Assembly (NCBI GenBank): GCA_964524835.1
Contig: CAZGEG010000023.1
Coordinates: 1 to 64,000, forward strand
Origin: JACRCG01 sp964524835
GTDB lineage: Bacteria; Desulfobacterota; Desulfuromonadia; Geobacterales; Pseudopelobacteraceae
Reading direction: 5' to 3'
DNA length: 64,000 nucleotides
The translations under genes were made by a program, and so were the position numbers. How positions within the stretch are numbered: position 1 is the stretch's first letter; each line of letters starts with the position of its first letter. Below, in pieces: positions 42,847 to 55,800 of this stretch. A model generated the notes under the pieces. That model worked only from the letters and a program-made list of their open reading frames with translations. It did no database searches and was not told where the DNA came from.

Positions 42847-44193
42847 TCAGACCAGGCCGTGTGCGACCATGGCGTTGGCAATCTTGACAAAGCCGCAGAT
42901 GTTTGCGCCAAGCACATAATTGCCCGGTGCGCCGAATTCTTCGGCGGTTTCGAAGCAGTTGCGGTGAATATTGATCATGATATCTTCCAGCTTTTTCTCG
43001 GTGAACTCGAAGGTCCATGAGTCGCGGCCGGCATTCTGCTGCATTTCGAGTGCCGATGTTGCCACACCGCCTGCGTTGGCGGCTTTGCCGGGACCGTAAG
43101 CAATTTTGGCGTCCAGAAATACCTTGACACCTTCAGGTGTGGTCGGCATGTTGGCGCCTTCGCCGACGGCGATGCAGCCGTTTTTGACCAGGGTTGCGGC
43201 ATCCTTGCCGTTGATCTCGTTCTGGGTTGCTGACGGCATGGCGACCTGGCAGGGAATTTCCCAGATGTTGCCCTTCGCGATGTATTTGGCGTGTTTGTGG
43301 GTCTTGATGTAATCTTCGATGCGGCGACGCTCTACTTCCTTGAGTTGCTTGATCAGGTCGAGATCGAGCCCTTTTTCGTCGTAGATTACGCCGTTGGAAT
43401 CGGAGCAGGCTACGCATTTACCGCCAAGCTGGGTGATTTTTTCGATGGTGTAGATGGCGACATTGCCGGAGCCTGAAACGGTGCAGATCTTGCCGTCAAA
43501 GGAATCCTTGCGTGCTTTCAGCATCTCGTTGACAAAGAAGGTTGCGCCGTAACCGGTCGCTTCGGTGCGGACCAGTGAACCGCCCCAGGTGAGCCCTTTG
43601 CCGGTCAATACGCCCGGCTCGTAACGGTTGGTGATGCGCTTGTACTGACCGAACATGTAGCCGATCTCGCGACCGCCAACGCCGATATCGCCGGCAGGAA
43701 CGTCGGTATGTTCGCCGATGTGGCGATACAGCTCGGTCATGAAGCTCTGGCAGAAGCGCATGACTTCGTCATCGGACTTCCCCTTGGGGTCGAAGTCGGA
43801 GCCGCCCTTGCCGCCGCCGATCGGCAGGCCGGTCAGTGAATTCTTGAAGCACTGTTCAAAGCCGAGGAATTTGATGATCCCCAGATAGACGGACGGGTGG
43901 AAGCGGAGGCCGCCTTTGTAGGGTCCCAGAGCGCTGTTGAACTCAACCCGGAAGCCCCGGTTGATCTGGACTTTGCCGCTGTCGTCCTGCCAGGGTACCC
44001 GGAAGATGATCTGCCGCTCCGGCTCGCAGATACGCTCGATGATCCTGCGCTCCAGATATTCTGGGTGCTTGGCTACGACCGGTCCGAGAGATTCGAGAAC
44101 TTCGAGAACCGCCTGGTGGAACTCGGTTTCGCCCGGATTCCGTTTGAGAACGTCCTGATACATGCCTTCGATCTTTGCGTCTACCTGTGCCAT
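42847..44193 (-). CDS. gdhA: NADP-type glutamate dehydrogenase
   Basis: The 448-residue enzyme makes glutamate from 2-oxoglutarate, ammonium and NAD(P)H. Features include GPYKGGLRFHPSV and GGGKGGSDFDPKGKS with the catalytic Lys region, PAGDIGVGGREIGYMFGQYK, and the dinucleotide loop VSGSGNVA. The form with this length and an RVPWQDDSGKVQINRGFRVE segment is the hexameric bacterial type. The start at 44193 is supported by GGAGG 5 nt upstream. A sigma-54 promoter lies about 80 nt upstream, and the gene diverges from gltB, so both ammonia-assimilation routes may share nitrogen control. Confidence 0.95.
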   Translation of the reverse strand: MAQVDAKIEGMYQDVLKRNPGETEFHQAVLEVLESLGPVVAKHPEYLERRIIERICEPERQIIFRVPWQDDSGKVQINRGFRVEFNSALGPYKGGLRFHPSVYLGIIKFLGFEQCFKNSLTGLPIGGGKGGSDFDPKGKSDDEVMRFCQSFMTELYRHIGEHTDVPAGDIGVGGREIGYMFGQYKRITNRYEPGVLTGKGLTWGGSLVRTEATGYGATFFVNEMLKARKDSFDGKICTVSGSGNVAIYTIEKITQLGGKCVACSDSNGVIYDEKGLDLDLIKQLKEVERRRIEDYIKTHKHAKYIAKGNIWEIPCQVAMPSATQNEINGKDAATLVKNGCIAVGEGANMPTTPEGVKVFLDAKIAYGPGKAANAGGVATSALEMQQNAGRDSWTFEFTEKKLEDIMINIHRNCFETAEEFGAPGNYVLGANICGFVKIANAMVAHGLV

Positions 44194-44273
44194 TGATGCC
44201 TCCAAGAGAGTAAAGTGTGTGCAGGCCGGCATACCATAAATGCAGCCTGCAGCCCAGTAGTGCACAATTCGGT

Positions 44274-44289
44274 AGCAGTTTTTGTGCCA
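44274..44289 (-). promoter_or_regulatory. Sigma-54 promoter facing gdhA
   Basis: On the minus strand this reads TGGCACAAAAACTGCT, with GG and GC exactly 10 nt apart and a full TGGCAC -24 block. It lies about 80 nt before the gdhA start. The expected transcript start is near 44263. Confidence 0.7.
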
Positions 44290-44322
44290 TCGCGAGGGGT
44301 TAGAGTGCAAATTGTAGGCAGT

Positions 44323-44339
44323 TGTCTAGATATTAGACA
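44323..44339. promoter_or_regulatory. Palindrome between gdhA and gltB, possible activator site
   Basis: TGTCTA-GATAT-TAGACA is a perfect 6-bp dyad placed 34 bp upstream of the gdhA sigma-54 promoter and about 300 bp from the gltB one. A second dyad, GAGTAT-GTAAA-ATACTC, lies near 44513-44529. Binding protein unknown. Confidence 0.45.
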
Positions 44340-44636
44340 GTTACGGCTGCTGGTTGCACAAAAGCAAGGCGGCGGTGACGGTCCTTGTTGTTGAATTTAA
44401 GTCATTTATATACACATATGAGTACGTAAAACTCCTCAGATGCCGTTTTGCGGAGAGCAGGTTATTTTCTGTGCAGGCATGAAAAATTGTAGTTGCTTGT
44501 TTTACTCAGTGGAGTATGTAAAATACTCACCAAGGTAAAAACTATATTTACGCCGCTCACATAATCCTGCGGAGACTGGTCCTAAATAGCCGGTATTCTT
44601 ATGGAAAGCGTGCCGACGTTTGTAAAAGAAACGGTG

Positions 44637-44652
44637 TGGCACACTCTCTGCT
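44637..44652 (+). promoter_or_regulatory. Sigma-54 promoter facing gltB
   Basis: TGGCACACTCTCTGCT has GG (44638-39) and GC (44650-51) 10 nt apart. The leader to the gltB ATG would be about 127 nt. The gene-free region 44194-44788 (595 nt) also holds the gdhA promoter and two palindromes. Confidence 0.72.
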
Positions 44653-44788
44653 AACAGAAACTGCCCGTACAGAGTCGCGCTCAAGCCGCACCCCTTGATA
44701 AACAGGAAAAGTGCGTTATCGAAGTTGTTTTCTGCAGAAAAAAAGTTGTTTACTTACTTAATAGGAAATATCACAAAGGTTACCCCCC

Positions 44789-49369
<4,581 letters not shown>

Positions 49370-49374
49370 GAGAA

Positions 49375-49461
49375 GTGTCGTAGGGGCGCAATGCTTGCGC
49401 ACCTACGACACAAATAGACACAGTTGCCATTGCCACCAGGGCGTATGCAATACGCCCCTAC
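49375..49461. repeat. Double-hairpin repeat between gltB and gltD
   Basis: Hairpin one spans 49375-49411: GTGTCGTAGG pairs with CCTACGACAC, with GCGCAA/TTGCGC inside. Hairpin two spans 49439-49457: GGGCGTA-TGCAA-TACGCCC, followed by CTAC. The outer ends (GTAGGGGCG ... CGCCCCTAC) are inverted repeats, as in small non-autonomous elements. It begins 6 nt after the gltB stop. Confidence 0.85.
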
Positions 49462-49495
49462 AAATTTTATGAAATATCCGATAGGGAAAATGATT

Positions 49496-50977
49496 ATGGG
49501 AAAACCAACTGGATTCATGGAATATAAACGCGAAGTTCCTGCTGACCGGTCGCCGCTGGAGCGTATCAACGACTGGGACGAATTTCATCTGCATATGCCG
49601 GATGACGACCTGCGCACCCAGGGTGCCCGCTGCATGGATTGCGGAGTGCCGTTCTGCCACAGCGGCGTGCTTATCAGCGGCATGGCCAGCGGCTGCCCGG
49701 TCAACAATCTGATCCCGGAGTGGAATGACCTGGTTTACCGTAACCACTGGCATCAGGCGCTGGACCGGCTGCACAAAACCAACAATTTCCCTGAGTTCAC
49801 CGGACGCGTCTGCCCGGCCCCGTGCGAGGGTTCATGCACGTTGGCGAGCATCGACCCGGCTGTTACGATCAAGAACATCGAGGTCAGCATCGTCGAGCGC
49901 GGTTTTGATGAGGGGTGGATCATTCCCGAACCTCCCGCAGCACGCACCGGAAAAAAGGTCGCCGTCGTCGGTTCAGGCCCGGCGGGACTCTCCGCAGCCG
50001 CCCAGCTCAACAAGGCGGGTCACACTGTTACGGTCTTCGAGCGCGCCGACCTGCCGGGCGGGCTCCTGATGTACGGCATTCCCAATATGAAGCTCGACAA
50101 GCGGCAGGTGGTGCTGCGCCGCATCAAGCTGATGGAGGCCGAAGGAATTACCTTTGTCTGCAAGACCGAGGTGGGGGGGAGCGCGCTACCGGCCGCAAAG
50201 CTGCGCAGCGACTTCGATGCCGTGGTCTTGACGACCGGCGCCACCCTGCCGCGCGATCTGCCGATCGACGGCCGCGCTCTCAAGGGTATTCATTTCGCCA
50301 TGGAGTTTCTGACCGCCAACACGCAAGCCCTGCTGGACGGGGGTGACGATTTCATATCTGCCAAAGGGAAGGACGTCATCATCATCGGCGGCGGCGACAC
50401 CGGGACCGACTGCGTCGGCACGTCGCTGCGCCATGGCTGCAGCAGCGTCACCCAGCTGGAAATCATGCCGCGTTCGCCGGACGAGCGAGCTGCCGACAAC
50501 CCCTGGCCGGAGTGGCCCAAGACCCACAAGGTGGACTATGGCCAGGAAGAGGCCGCGGCAAAATTCGGTTCCGACCCGCGGGTTTACCTGACGACCGCCA
50601 CACGGTTCGAAGGTGATATGGATGGAGCTGTCACAGCCGTTCATACCGTTGAAGTTGCGTGGGAAAAGAACGAAAAAGGGCAGTATGTCCCGCAGTCGGT
50701 TCCCGGTTCGGAGATGGTGCGCCCCGCCGGGCTGGTGCTGCTGGCAATGGGTTTCCTCGGGCCGGAGCAGCCTCTGATCGATTCGCTCGGGCTGGAACGG
50801 GACCCGCGCAGCAACATCAAGGCGGAATACGGGAAGTACAGCACCAGCATTCCCGGCGTATTTGCCGCCGGCGACTGCCGCCGCGGGCAGAGCCTTGTCG
50901 TGTGGGCCTTCAACGAGGGTCGCGGTGCCGCCCGCGAGTGTGACCGCTTCCTGATGGGGAGCAGCGAGTTGCCGTAG
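49496..50977 (+). CDS. gltD: Glutamate synthase small subunit
   Basis: GltD (493 aa) takes electrons from NAD(P)H and passes them to GltB. N-terminal Cys-rich motifs CMDCGVPFCHSG, GCPVNNLIPEWNDLV and CPAPCEGSC bind two 4Fe-4S clusters. The FAD loop is VVGSGPAGLSAAAQL and the NAD(P)H loop IIGGGDTGTDC, and the C-terminal GVFAAGDCRRGQSLVVWA closes the FAD site. MGKPTGFMEYKRE is the usual family start. Upstream in-frame ATGs at 49490 and earlier fall in or next to the repeat and are less likely. Confidence 0.96.
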   Translation: MGKPTGFMEYKREVPADRSPLERINDWDEFHLHMPDDDLRTQGARCMDCGVPFCHSGVLISGMASGCPVNNLIPEWNDLVYRNHWHQALDRLHKTNNFPEFTGRVCPAPCEGSCTLASIDPAVTIKNIEVSIVERGFDEGWIIPEPPAARTGKKVAVVGSGPAGLSAAAQLNKAGHTVTVFERADLPGGLLMYGIPNMKLDKRQVVLRRIKLMEAEGITFVCKTEVGGSALPAAKLRSDFDAVVLTTGATLPRDLPIDGRALKGIHFAMEFLTANTQALLDGGDDFISAKGKDVIIIGGGDTGTDCVGTSLRHGCSSVTQLEIMPRSPDERAADNPWPEWPKTHKVDYGQEEAAAKFGSDPRVYLTTATRFEGDMDGAVTAVHTVEVAWEKNEKGQYVPQSVPGSEMVRPAGLVLLAMGFLGPEQPLIDSLGLERDPRSNIKAEYGKYSTSIPGVFAAGDCRRGQSLVVWAFNEGRGAARECDRFLMGSSELP

Positions 50978-51023
50978 GATTCCCGCGCGGTTTCTGTTCA
51001 TAGTGCAAGAGCGAGGCAATGAA

Positions 51024-51055
51024 GCCCGCCCGACAGAGTCGGGCGGGCTTTTTTT
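51024..51055 (+). terminator. Rho-independent terminator of gltBD
   Basis: GCCCGCCCGAC-AGA-GTCGGGCGGGC is a perfect 11-bp stem followed by seven T. It lies 47 nt after the gltD stop. Confidence 0.96.
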
Positions 51056-51118
51056 GGTGCAAATGCAGAGTCCGGGCGGGACTGCCAGAATTAATGATAC
51101 TTCGCCGGGGTTTTCATA

Positions 51119-51147
51119 TTACTAAATAAATTTTGTGATATTATAAT
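51119..51147 (+). promoter_or_regulatory. Possible sigma-70 promoter for the etf operon
   Basis: TATAAT (51142-51147) has a poor -35 TTACTA 17 nt upstream, in an AT-rich patch. It is the best candidate in the 342-nt gap between gltD and etfB; the rest of that gap shows only the gltD terminator. Confidence 0.3.
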
Positions 51148-51319
51148 AGCTTGCATCTTGTTATTGATTTGAGGTAAGAGACGACACAGACTATGAGTAG
51201 TTGACATTTACGCCAAGGTGCGATCAGGAGAGCAGTTGTTATGCTCCCGGATTCATGGTAGCTTCCGGACGCAAATGTGCCGGGAATATGCCTCCATTAA
51301 CCTCGCAGGAGAGGGATTT

Positions 51320-52135
51320 ATGCTGATAGTAGTCTGCATCAAACAGGTACCGGATACGACCCAGGTACAGATTGACCCGGTCACGAACACCCTTGTACGC
51401 GACGGTATCCCCTTTATCGTCAACCCGTATGATACCCATGCCCTGGAGGAGGCGCTGCGTCTGAAAGATCGCTTCGGCTGCAAAGTAGCCGCCATTTCTA
51501 TGGGGCCTCCCAACGCCGAGGCTACGCTGAAGAAGGCCCTCGCGCTGGGGGTCGATCATGCGATTCTGCTCTCCGATCGGGTGTTCGGCGGTGCCGATAC
51601 CCTTGCGACCAGCAATGTTCTGGCCGCTGCGATAGCCAAGCTCCATGCGGAAATGGATCAAGTCGGCCTGGTTCTCTGCGGCAAACAGACTATCGACGGA
51701 GATACCGCCCAGGTCGGCCCCGGCATCGCCAGCCGCCTCGACTATCAGCAGCTTACGCTGGTGGATAAAATAATCAAACTGGATCTTGCAGAAAATATAA
51801 TCCGGGTCAGCCGGAAACTGGAAGGGCGTCACGAGATCGTCGAAGCACCTCTGCCGGCCATGTTGACGGTCGTCCGAGAGCTGAACCGGCCGCGCTATCC
51901 CAAGGTGCATATGCGGCTGGCTGCCGCTGACGCCGTGGTCGAAGTCTGGAACAACAAAACCCTGCAGCTGGATGAACAGAAAATCGGCCTGAAAGGTTCG
52001 CCTACCTGGGTCTCCAAAATATTTTCTCCGGAACGCGACAAAGGGGAAATCCTGGGAGACGGCCATGCCGATCCTGCTGGAACCGCGGCACTGCTGATAG
52101 AAAAACTGATGGCGAAGGATATGTTACCATTATGA
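51320..52135 (+). CDS. etfB: Electron transfer flavoprotein, beta subunit
   Basis: The 271-residue subunit starts MLIVVCIKQVPDTTQVQIDP, a family signature, and keeps NPYDTHALEEALRL and GKQTIDGDTAQVGPGIASRL. EtfB carries AMP or a second FAD in the heterodimer with EtfA. It collects electrons from acyl-CoA dehydrogenases. AGGAGAGG supports this start over the upstream in-frame codons. It overlaps etfA by 4 nt (ATGA). Confidence 0.95.
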   Translation: MLIVVCIKQVPDTTQVQIDPVTNTLVRDGIPFIVNPYDTHALEEALRLKDRFGCKVAAISMGPPNAEATLKKALALGVDHAILLSDRVFGGADTLATSNVLAAAIAKLHAEMDQVGLVLCGKQTIDGDTAQVGPGIASRLDYQQLTLVDKIIKLDLAENIIRVSRKLEGRHEIVEAPLPAMLTVVRELNRPRYPKVHMRLAAADAVVEVWNNKTLQLDEQKIGLKGSPTWVSKIFSPERDKGEILGDGHADPAGTAALLIEKLMAKDMLPL

Positions 52136-53454
52136 GCGATCCAAAACCGAAACCAAAGAAACCGCGAGGTGTCGCCCAACTGATCGCCGGTGCCTGTATC
52201 GCCTGCGGCGCCCGCTGCCAGAGTGTCTGCCCGGTCAACTGTGTTGAGATGACCGAAAGCGGCGAACCGATCATAGATGCTCCCAAGTGCATCGGCTGCC
52301 AGAAATGCGTCAAGATCTGCCCGGCTGCCGCCCTGGAGATGTATTTCACCCCCGAGGAACTGAAGATACTGGCGGAACTGGCGGTTTCGGCCGTTCCGGT
52401 CGTAGAAGAGATCGATCCGGAAGCCGCTCTGTTAGCCGGGAAGCTGGCAGCGTATCGCGGCGTCTGGGTTTTTGTCGAGCAGACCGAAGGTGAGCCGGCC
52501 AAGGTGTCCTGGGAACTGCTCGGGGTCGGCGCGGAGCTGGCCGCGAAGCTGGGCGTCGAACTCAGCGCCATGGTGATCGGCGAGAAAGTCGAGCACCTCT
52601 GCCGCGAAGCCTTTGCTCACGGCGCCGCCAAGTGCTACCTGGTGGATGCCCCCGTCTATTACCACTATCGCACCGAACCCTACGTTGAAGCTTCCTGCTA
52701 CCTGATCGATAAATACAAGCCCGAGGTCATCCTGATGGGGGCCACCGGCATGGGTCGCGACCTTGCCGGAGCGATTGCCACCCGGGTCGGCACCGGCCTG
52801 ACCGCCGACTGCACCGGCCTCAGTATCGACGACAAACGCAACCTGATGCAGACCCGCCCGGCATTCGGCGGCAACATCATGGCCACGATCATGTGCGACA
52901 AGTTTCGCCCGCAGATGTCGACAGTCCGTCCCAACGTCATGCCGATGCCGCTGCGCACGGACAATGCCGACGGCATGATCATCCGGGAAGAGTTCACCGT
53001 CCCCGAGGAGAGCATTCTCACCAAGGTCATCGAAATTATCCGTGACGGGCACAGCAAAAATGCCGTGGATATTACCGGAGCCGAGTTCATCATCTCCGGT
53101 GGCCGCGGCATGATGGGTCCGGAGAATTTTGCCATGCTGCAGGAACTGGCCGACGAATTGGGCGGGGTGGTGGGAGCCTCCCGCAGTGCCGTAGATGCCG
53201 GATGGATGCCGGGCGACCGTCAGGTCGGCCAGACCGGTAAAACCGTCCGCCCCAAGATCTACATCGCCTGCGGGATTTCCGGTGCCATTCAGCATCTGGT
53301 CGGCATGCAGGACTCGGACATTGTCATCGCCATCAACCGTGACAAGAACGCTCCGATTTTTGAGGTGGCCACCTACGGCATAGTCGGCGACCTGTTCCAG
53401 GTAATCCCGGCGATAACGTCGAAGATCCGGGAACTTAAAAATACGAGGGTATAG
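52132..53454 (+). CDS. etfA: Electron transfer flavoprotein, alpha subunit with N-terminal ferredoxin domain
   Basis: This EtfA (440 aa) has an added two-cluster ferredoxin domain at the N terminus (CIACGARCQSVCP and CIGCQKCVKICP). The nucleotide domain follows, then the FAD domain with SGGRGMMGPENF, GASRSAVDAGWMP and IYIACGISGAIQHL. Ferredoxin-fused EtfA occurs mainly in anaerobes and gives extra routes for electron exchange. It works with EtfB and probably with the membrane Fe-S oxidoreductase encoded next. The TAG stop lies inside the start of a GGGTGCA-rich repeat. Confidence 0.95.
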   Translation: MSDPKPKPKKPRGVAQLIAGACIACGARCQSVCPVNCVEMTESGEPIIDAPKCIGCQKCVKICPAAALEMYFTPEELKILAELAVSAVPVVEEIDPEAALLAGKLAAYRGVWVFVEQTEGEPAKVSWELLGVGAELAAKLGVELSAMVIGEKVEHLCREAFAHGAAKCYLVDAPVYYHYRTEPYVEASCYLIDKYKPEVILMGATGMGRDLAGAIATRVGTGLTADCTGLSIDDKRNLMQTRPAFGGNIMATIMCDKFRPQMSTVRPNVMPMPLRTDNADGMIIREEFTVPEESILTKVIEIIRDGHSKNAVDITGAEFIISGGRGMMGPENFAMLQELADELGGVVGASRSAVDAGWMPGDRQVGQTGKTVRPKIYIACGISGAIQHLVGMQDSDIVIAINRDKNAPIFEVATYGIVGDLFQVIPAITSKIRELKNTRV

Positions 53455-53530
53455 GGTGCAGGGTGCAGGGTATACAAGCGGATTGACGGTTTGTTTCCCT
53501 GTTCCCCATACCCCGTGCCCTTTACCCTGA
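53446..53530. repeat. GGGTGCA-type inverted repeat overlapping the etfA stop
   Basis: The left arm AGGGTATAGGGTGCAGGG with a tandem GGGTGCA unit and the right arm CCCCATACCCCGTGCCC/TTTACCCT are imperfect reverse complements. The left end supplies the last etfA codons and its TAG stop. It separates etfA from the oxidoreductase gene. Confidence 0.7.
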
Positions 53531-53541
53531 GGTTACAACAC

Positions 53542-55539
53542 ATGACACCACATCAGTCCATATTCGCCGCCCTGCTGCTCTTTTCCCTGGCCGTATTCGC
53601 CTGGGGGTGCTGGAAACGGCTCAGCCTGATTTCACTTGGTCAGTCGGAAGATCGCAGCGATAACATCGGCACCCGCATCGTTGACATGCTGCTGTATGCG
53701 TTTGGCCAGAAGCGGGTAATAGCAAAGCCGTTCGGATTCAACCATTTCATCATTTTCTGGTCGTTTCTGATACTGCTTGTGGCAAACACCGAATTCATTC
53801 TGAACGGTCTCTTTCCCAATACTATAAAGCTGATCAAGCTTCCGTTCGAACTGTACGTGCCGCTCGCCTTCATGATCGACATAGCGTCGCTGCTGGCCCT
53901 GACAGCCGTGACGGTGGCGGCCGTAAGACGGCTTTTCTCACCACCCTATCCTGAGGGGCGCACACCGGAGGCGTTTTTTATCCTGGGGTTGATCGCAACA
54001 CTTATGCTCGCCTCCTTCGCGCTTAACGCCTCGGAACTGGCTGCATACCTGTTCAAATCGCAGGCCGATCCGGCGTCATTTCTTGCTGCGGCGCGCAAAA
54101 TCATGCCGGTATCCGGGCTGCTGGCAGGCCTGCTGCCGCCATTGCATCTCGGGACAATCCACGTTGCTGCCTGGTGGACTCATGCCCTGGCTCTGTTCGC
54201 CTTCATGTGCTATCTGCCGAACAGCAAGCATATGCACATCCTGACAGCCATCCCGAACTGTTTTTTTCGCCGTCTGGAAAAGCCAAACACCCAGCCGCGT
54301 GAGCAATTCACCGTCGGAAGCACATTCGGGGTCGGACAGGTCGATCGCTACAGCTGGAAAGACCTGCTGGATTCATTTTCCTGCACCGAATGCGGTCGCT
54401 GCCAAAATGTCTGCCCGGCCAGCATTACCGGCAAACCGCTCAATCCACGCGCCGTGATTCATGATATCAAGATCAACCTGTTGGAGAACGGGACCACTCT
54501 CAAAAAAGGGGGAACACCCCGTACACCACTGATCGGTGAGGGGGGAGAGGGGAGCGTATCGGAGGAGTCCATCTGGGGCTGTACGACCTGCGGAGCCTGC
54601 ATGGAGGCGTGTCCGGTCTTTATCGAGCAGATGCCCAAAATTATCCAGATGCGACGTTACCTCGTCGAGAGCGAAACAAAATTTCCCGAAGAGCTGCTGA
54701 ACCTGTTTGAAAATATGGAGGGACGCAGCAACCCCTGGGGGATTGCCCCGTCGGAGCGGACCAAATGGTGCAGCCAGATTGACGTCCAACCGTTCGACAA
54801 GAACAAAACGGAATATCTGTTTTATGTCGGCTGTGCCGGCTCGTTTGATTCGCGCAACAAGCATGTCAGCGTGGCGATGGCCCAACTGCTGGACAAGGCG
54901 GGCGTCTCTTGGGGTACTCTCGGCAAGGATGAGAAATGCTGCGGTGACAGCGTGCGCAGGCTGGGGAACGAATACGTCTTCGACAAGATGGCGAAGGAGA
55001 ACGTAGCAACATTCAATGAGCACGGTGTCAAAAAAGTGATCACCCAATGCCCGCACTGTTTTACAACCCTGAAAAACGATTATCGGCAGTACGGCCTTGA
55101 GCTGGAGGTCATCCACCACAGCGAGTTGCTGCGGGACCTGGTTAAAGAAGGAAAACTCGTCCTGGGCAAGACGACAATGGAGATGGGTGAGACCGTTTTC
55201 CATGACTCCTGCTATCTGGGGCGGCATAACGACGTGTACGATGCTCCGCGCACGGTCATCGAGGCGGCCACCGGTCAGGCCCCGGCTGAAATGGGGCGCA
55301 ACCGGAACAACGCCTTCTGCTGCGGCGCCGGCGGCGGCAGAATGTGGATGGAAGAGCATGTCGGGGAGCGGATCAACCTGACGCGGGTCAAAGAAGCGCT
55401 GGAGCAAAAACCGGATACGATCTGTGTCGCCTGCCCCTACTGCATGACCATGTTCGAAGACGGGCTTAAAGACGTCAAGGCCGATAATGTCAGGGTGCGG
55501 GATGTTGCCGAAGTGATGGCTGAAGCGCTGCTGCGCTGA
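53542..55539 (+). CDS. Membrane Fe-S oxidoreductase linking ETF to the quinone pool
   Basis: The protein (665 aa) has about six membrane helices in the first 240 residues, related to NarI-type quinone-binding domains. Two 4Fe-4S motifs follow (CTECGRCQNVCP near 280, CTTCGACMEACP near 346), then two CCG domains (FYVGCAGSF ... KCCGDSVRR; AFCCGAGGGRMWMEE). Proteins of this type encoded with etfBA are proposed ETF:menaquinone oxidoreductases in Geobacter and syntrophs. It would carry electrons from acyl-CoA oxidation to menaquinone. GAGG lies upstream of the chosen ATG; an earlier in-frame ATG falls in the repeat. Confidence 0.92.
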   Translation: MTPHQSIFAALLLFSLAVFAWGCWKRLSLISLGQSEDRSDNIGTRIVDMLLYAFGQKRVIAKPFGFNHFIIFWSFLILLVANTEFILNGLFPNTIKLIKLPFELYVPLAFMIDIASLLALTAVTVAAVRRLFSPPYPEGRTPEAFFILGLIATLMLASFALNASELAAYLFKSQADPASFLAAARKIMPVSGLLAGLLPPLHLGTIHVAAWWTHALALFAFMCYLPNSKHMHILTAIPNCFFRRLEKPNTQPREQFTVGSTFGVGQVDRYSWKDLLDSFSCTECGRCQNVCPASITGKPLNPRAVIHDIKINLLENGTTLKKGGTPRTPLIGEGGEGSVSEESIWGCTTCGACMEACPVFIEQMPKIIQMRRYLVESETKFPEELLNLFENMEGRSNPWGIAPSERTKWCSQIDVQPFDKNKTEYLFYVGCAGSFDSRNKHVSVAMAQLLDKAGVSWGTLGKDEKCCGDSVRRLGNEYVFDKMAKENVATFNEHGVKKVITQCPHCFTTLKNDYRQYGLELEVIHHSELLRDLVKEGKLVLGKTTMEMGETVFHDSCYLGRHNDVYDAPRTVIEAATGQAPAEMGRNRNNAFCCGAGGGRMWMEEHVGERINLTRVKEALEQKPDTICVACPYCMTMFEDGLKDVKADNVRVRDVAEVMAEALLR

Positions 55540-55587
55540 AGTTCGACGGTGTCGTGATATCCTCGCTCACGTAACATAATAAAATGA

Positions 55588-55622
55588 AACCGGATACACC
55601 GCATAACGGTATCCGGTTTTTT
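55588..55622 (+). terminator. Rho-independent terminator of the etf operon
   Basis: AACCGGATAC (55588-55597) pairs with GTATCCGGTT (55609-55618), followed by a T run. It lies 48 nt after the oxidoreductase stop. Confidence 0.92.
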
Positions 55623-55800
55623 ATTGTAGATAAATGTATCCGCCCGTTTTACCCTTTAAATTCAGCCCTTCCCATATCCCTGCCCCCCTGTGGAAAGATA
55701 TGAAAGTATTTTGTAAACAGTCCATATAAGTGTTTTTTTTTAGCCATCGGTATGCTATTTAATCAAGACTAAATTTTAATACCTCAATTGGGGAGGCAGC

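Noticed and set aside
44653..44788. Riboswitch or antiterminator-target leader of gltB
   Set aside because: I looked for paired hexaloop hairpins and a terminator in the 127-nt leader. Only a weak CTGCAG-centred dyad was found, which is not enough to call one.
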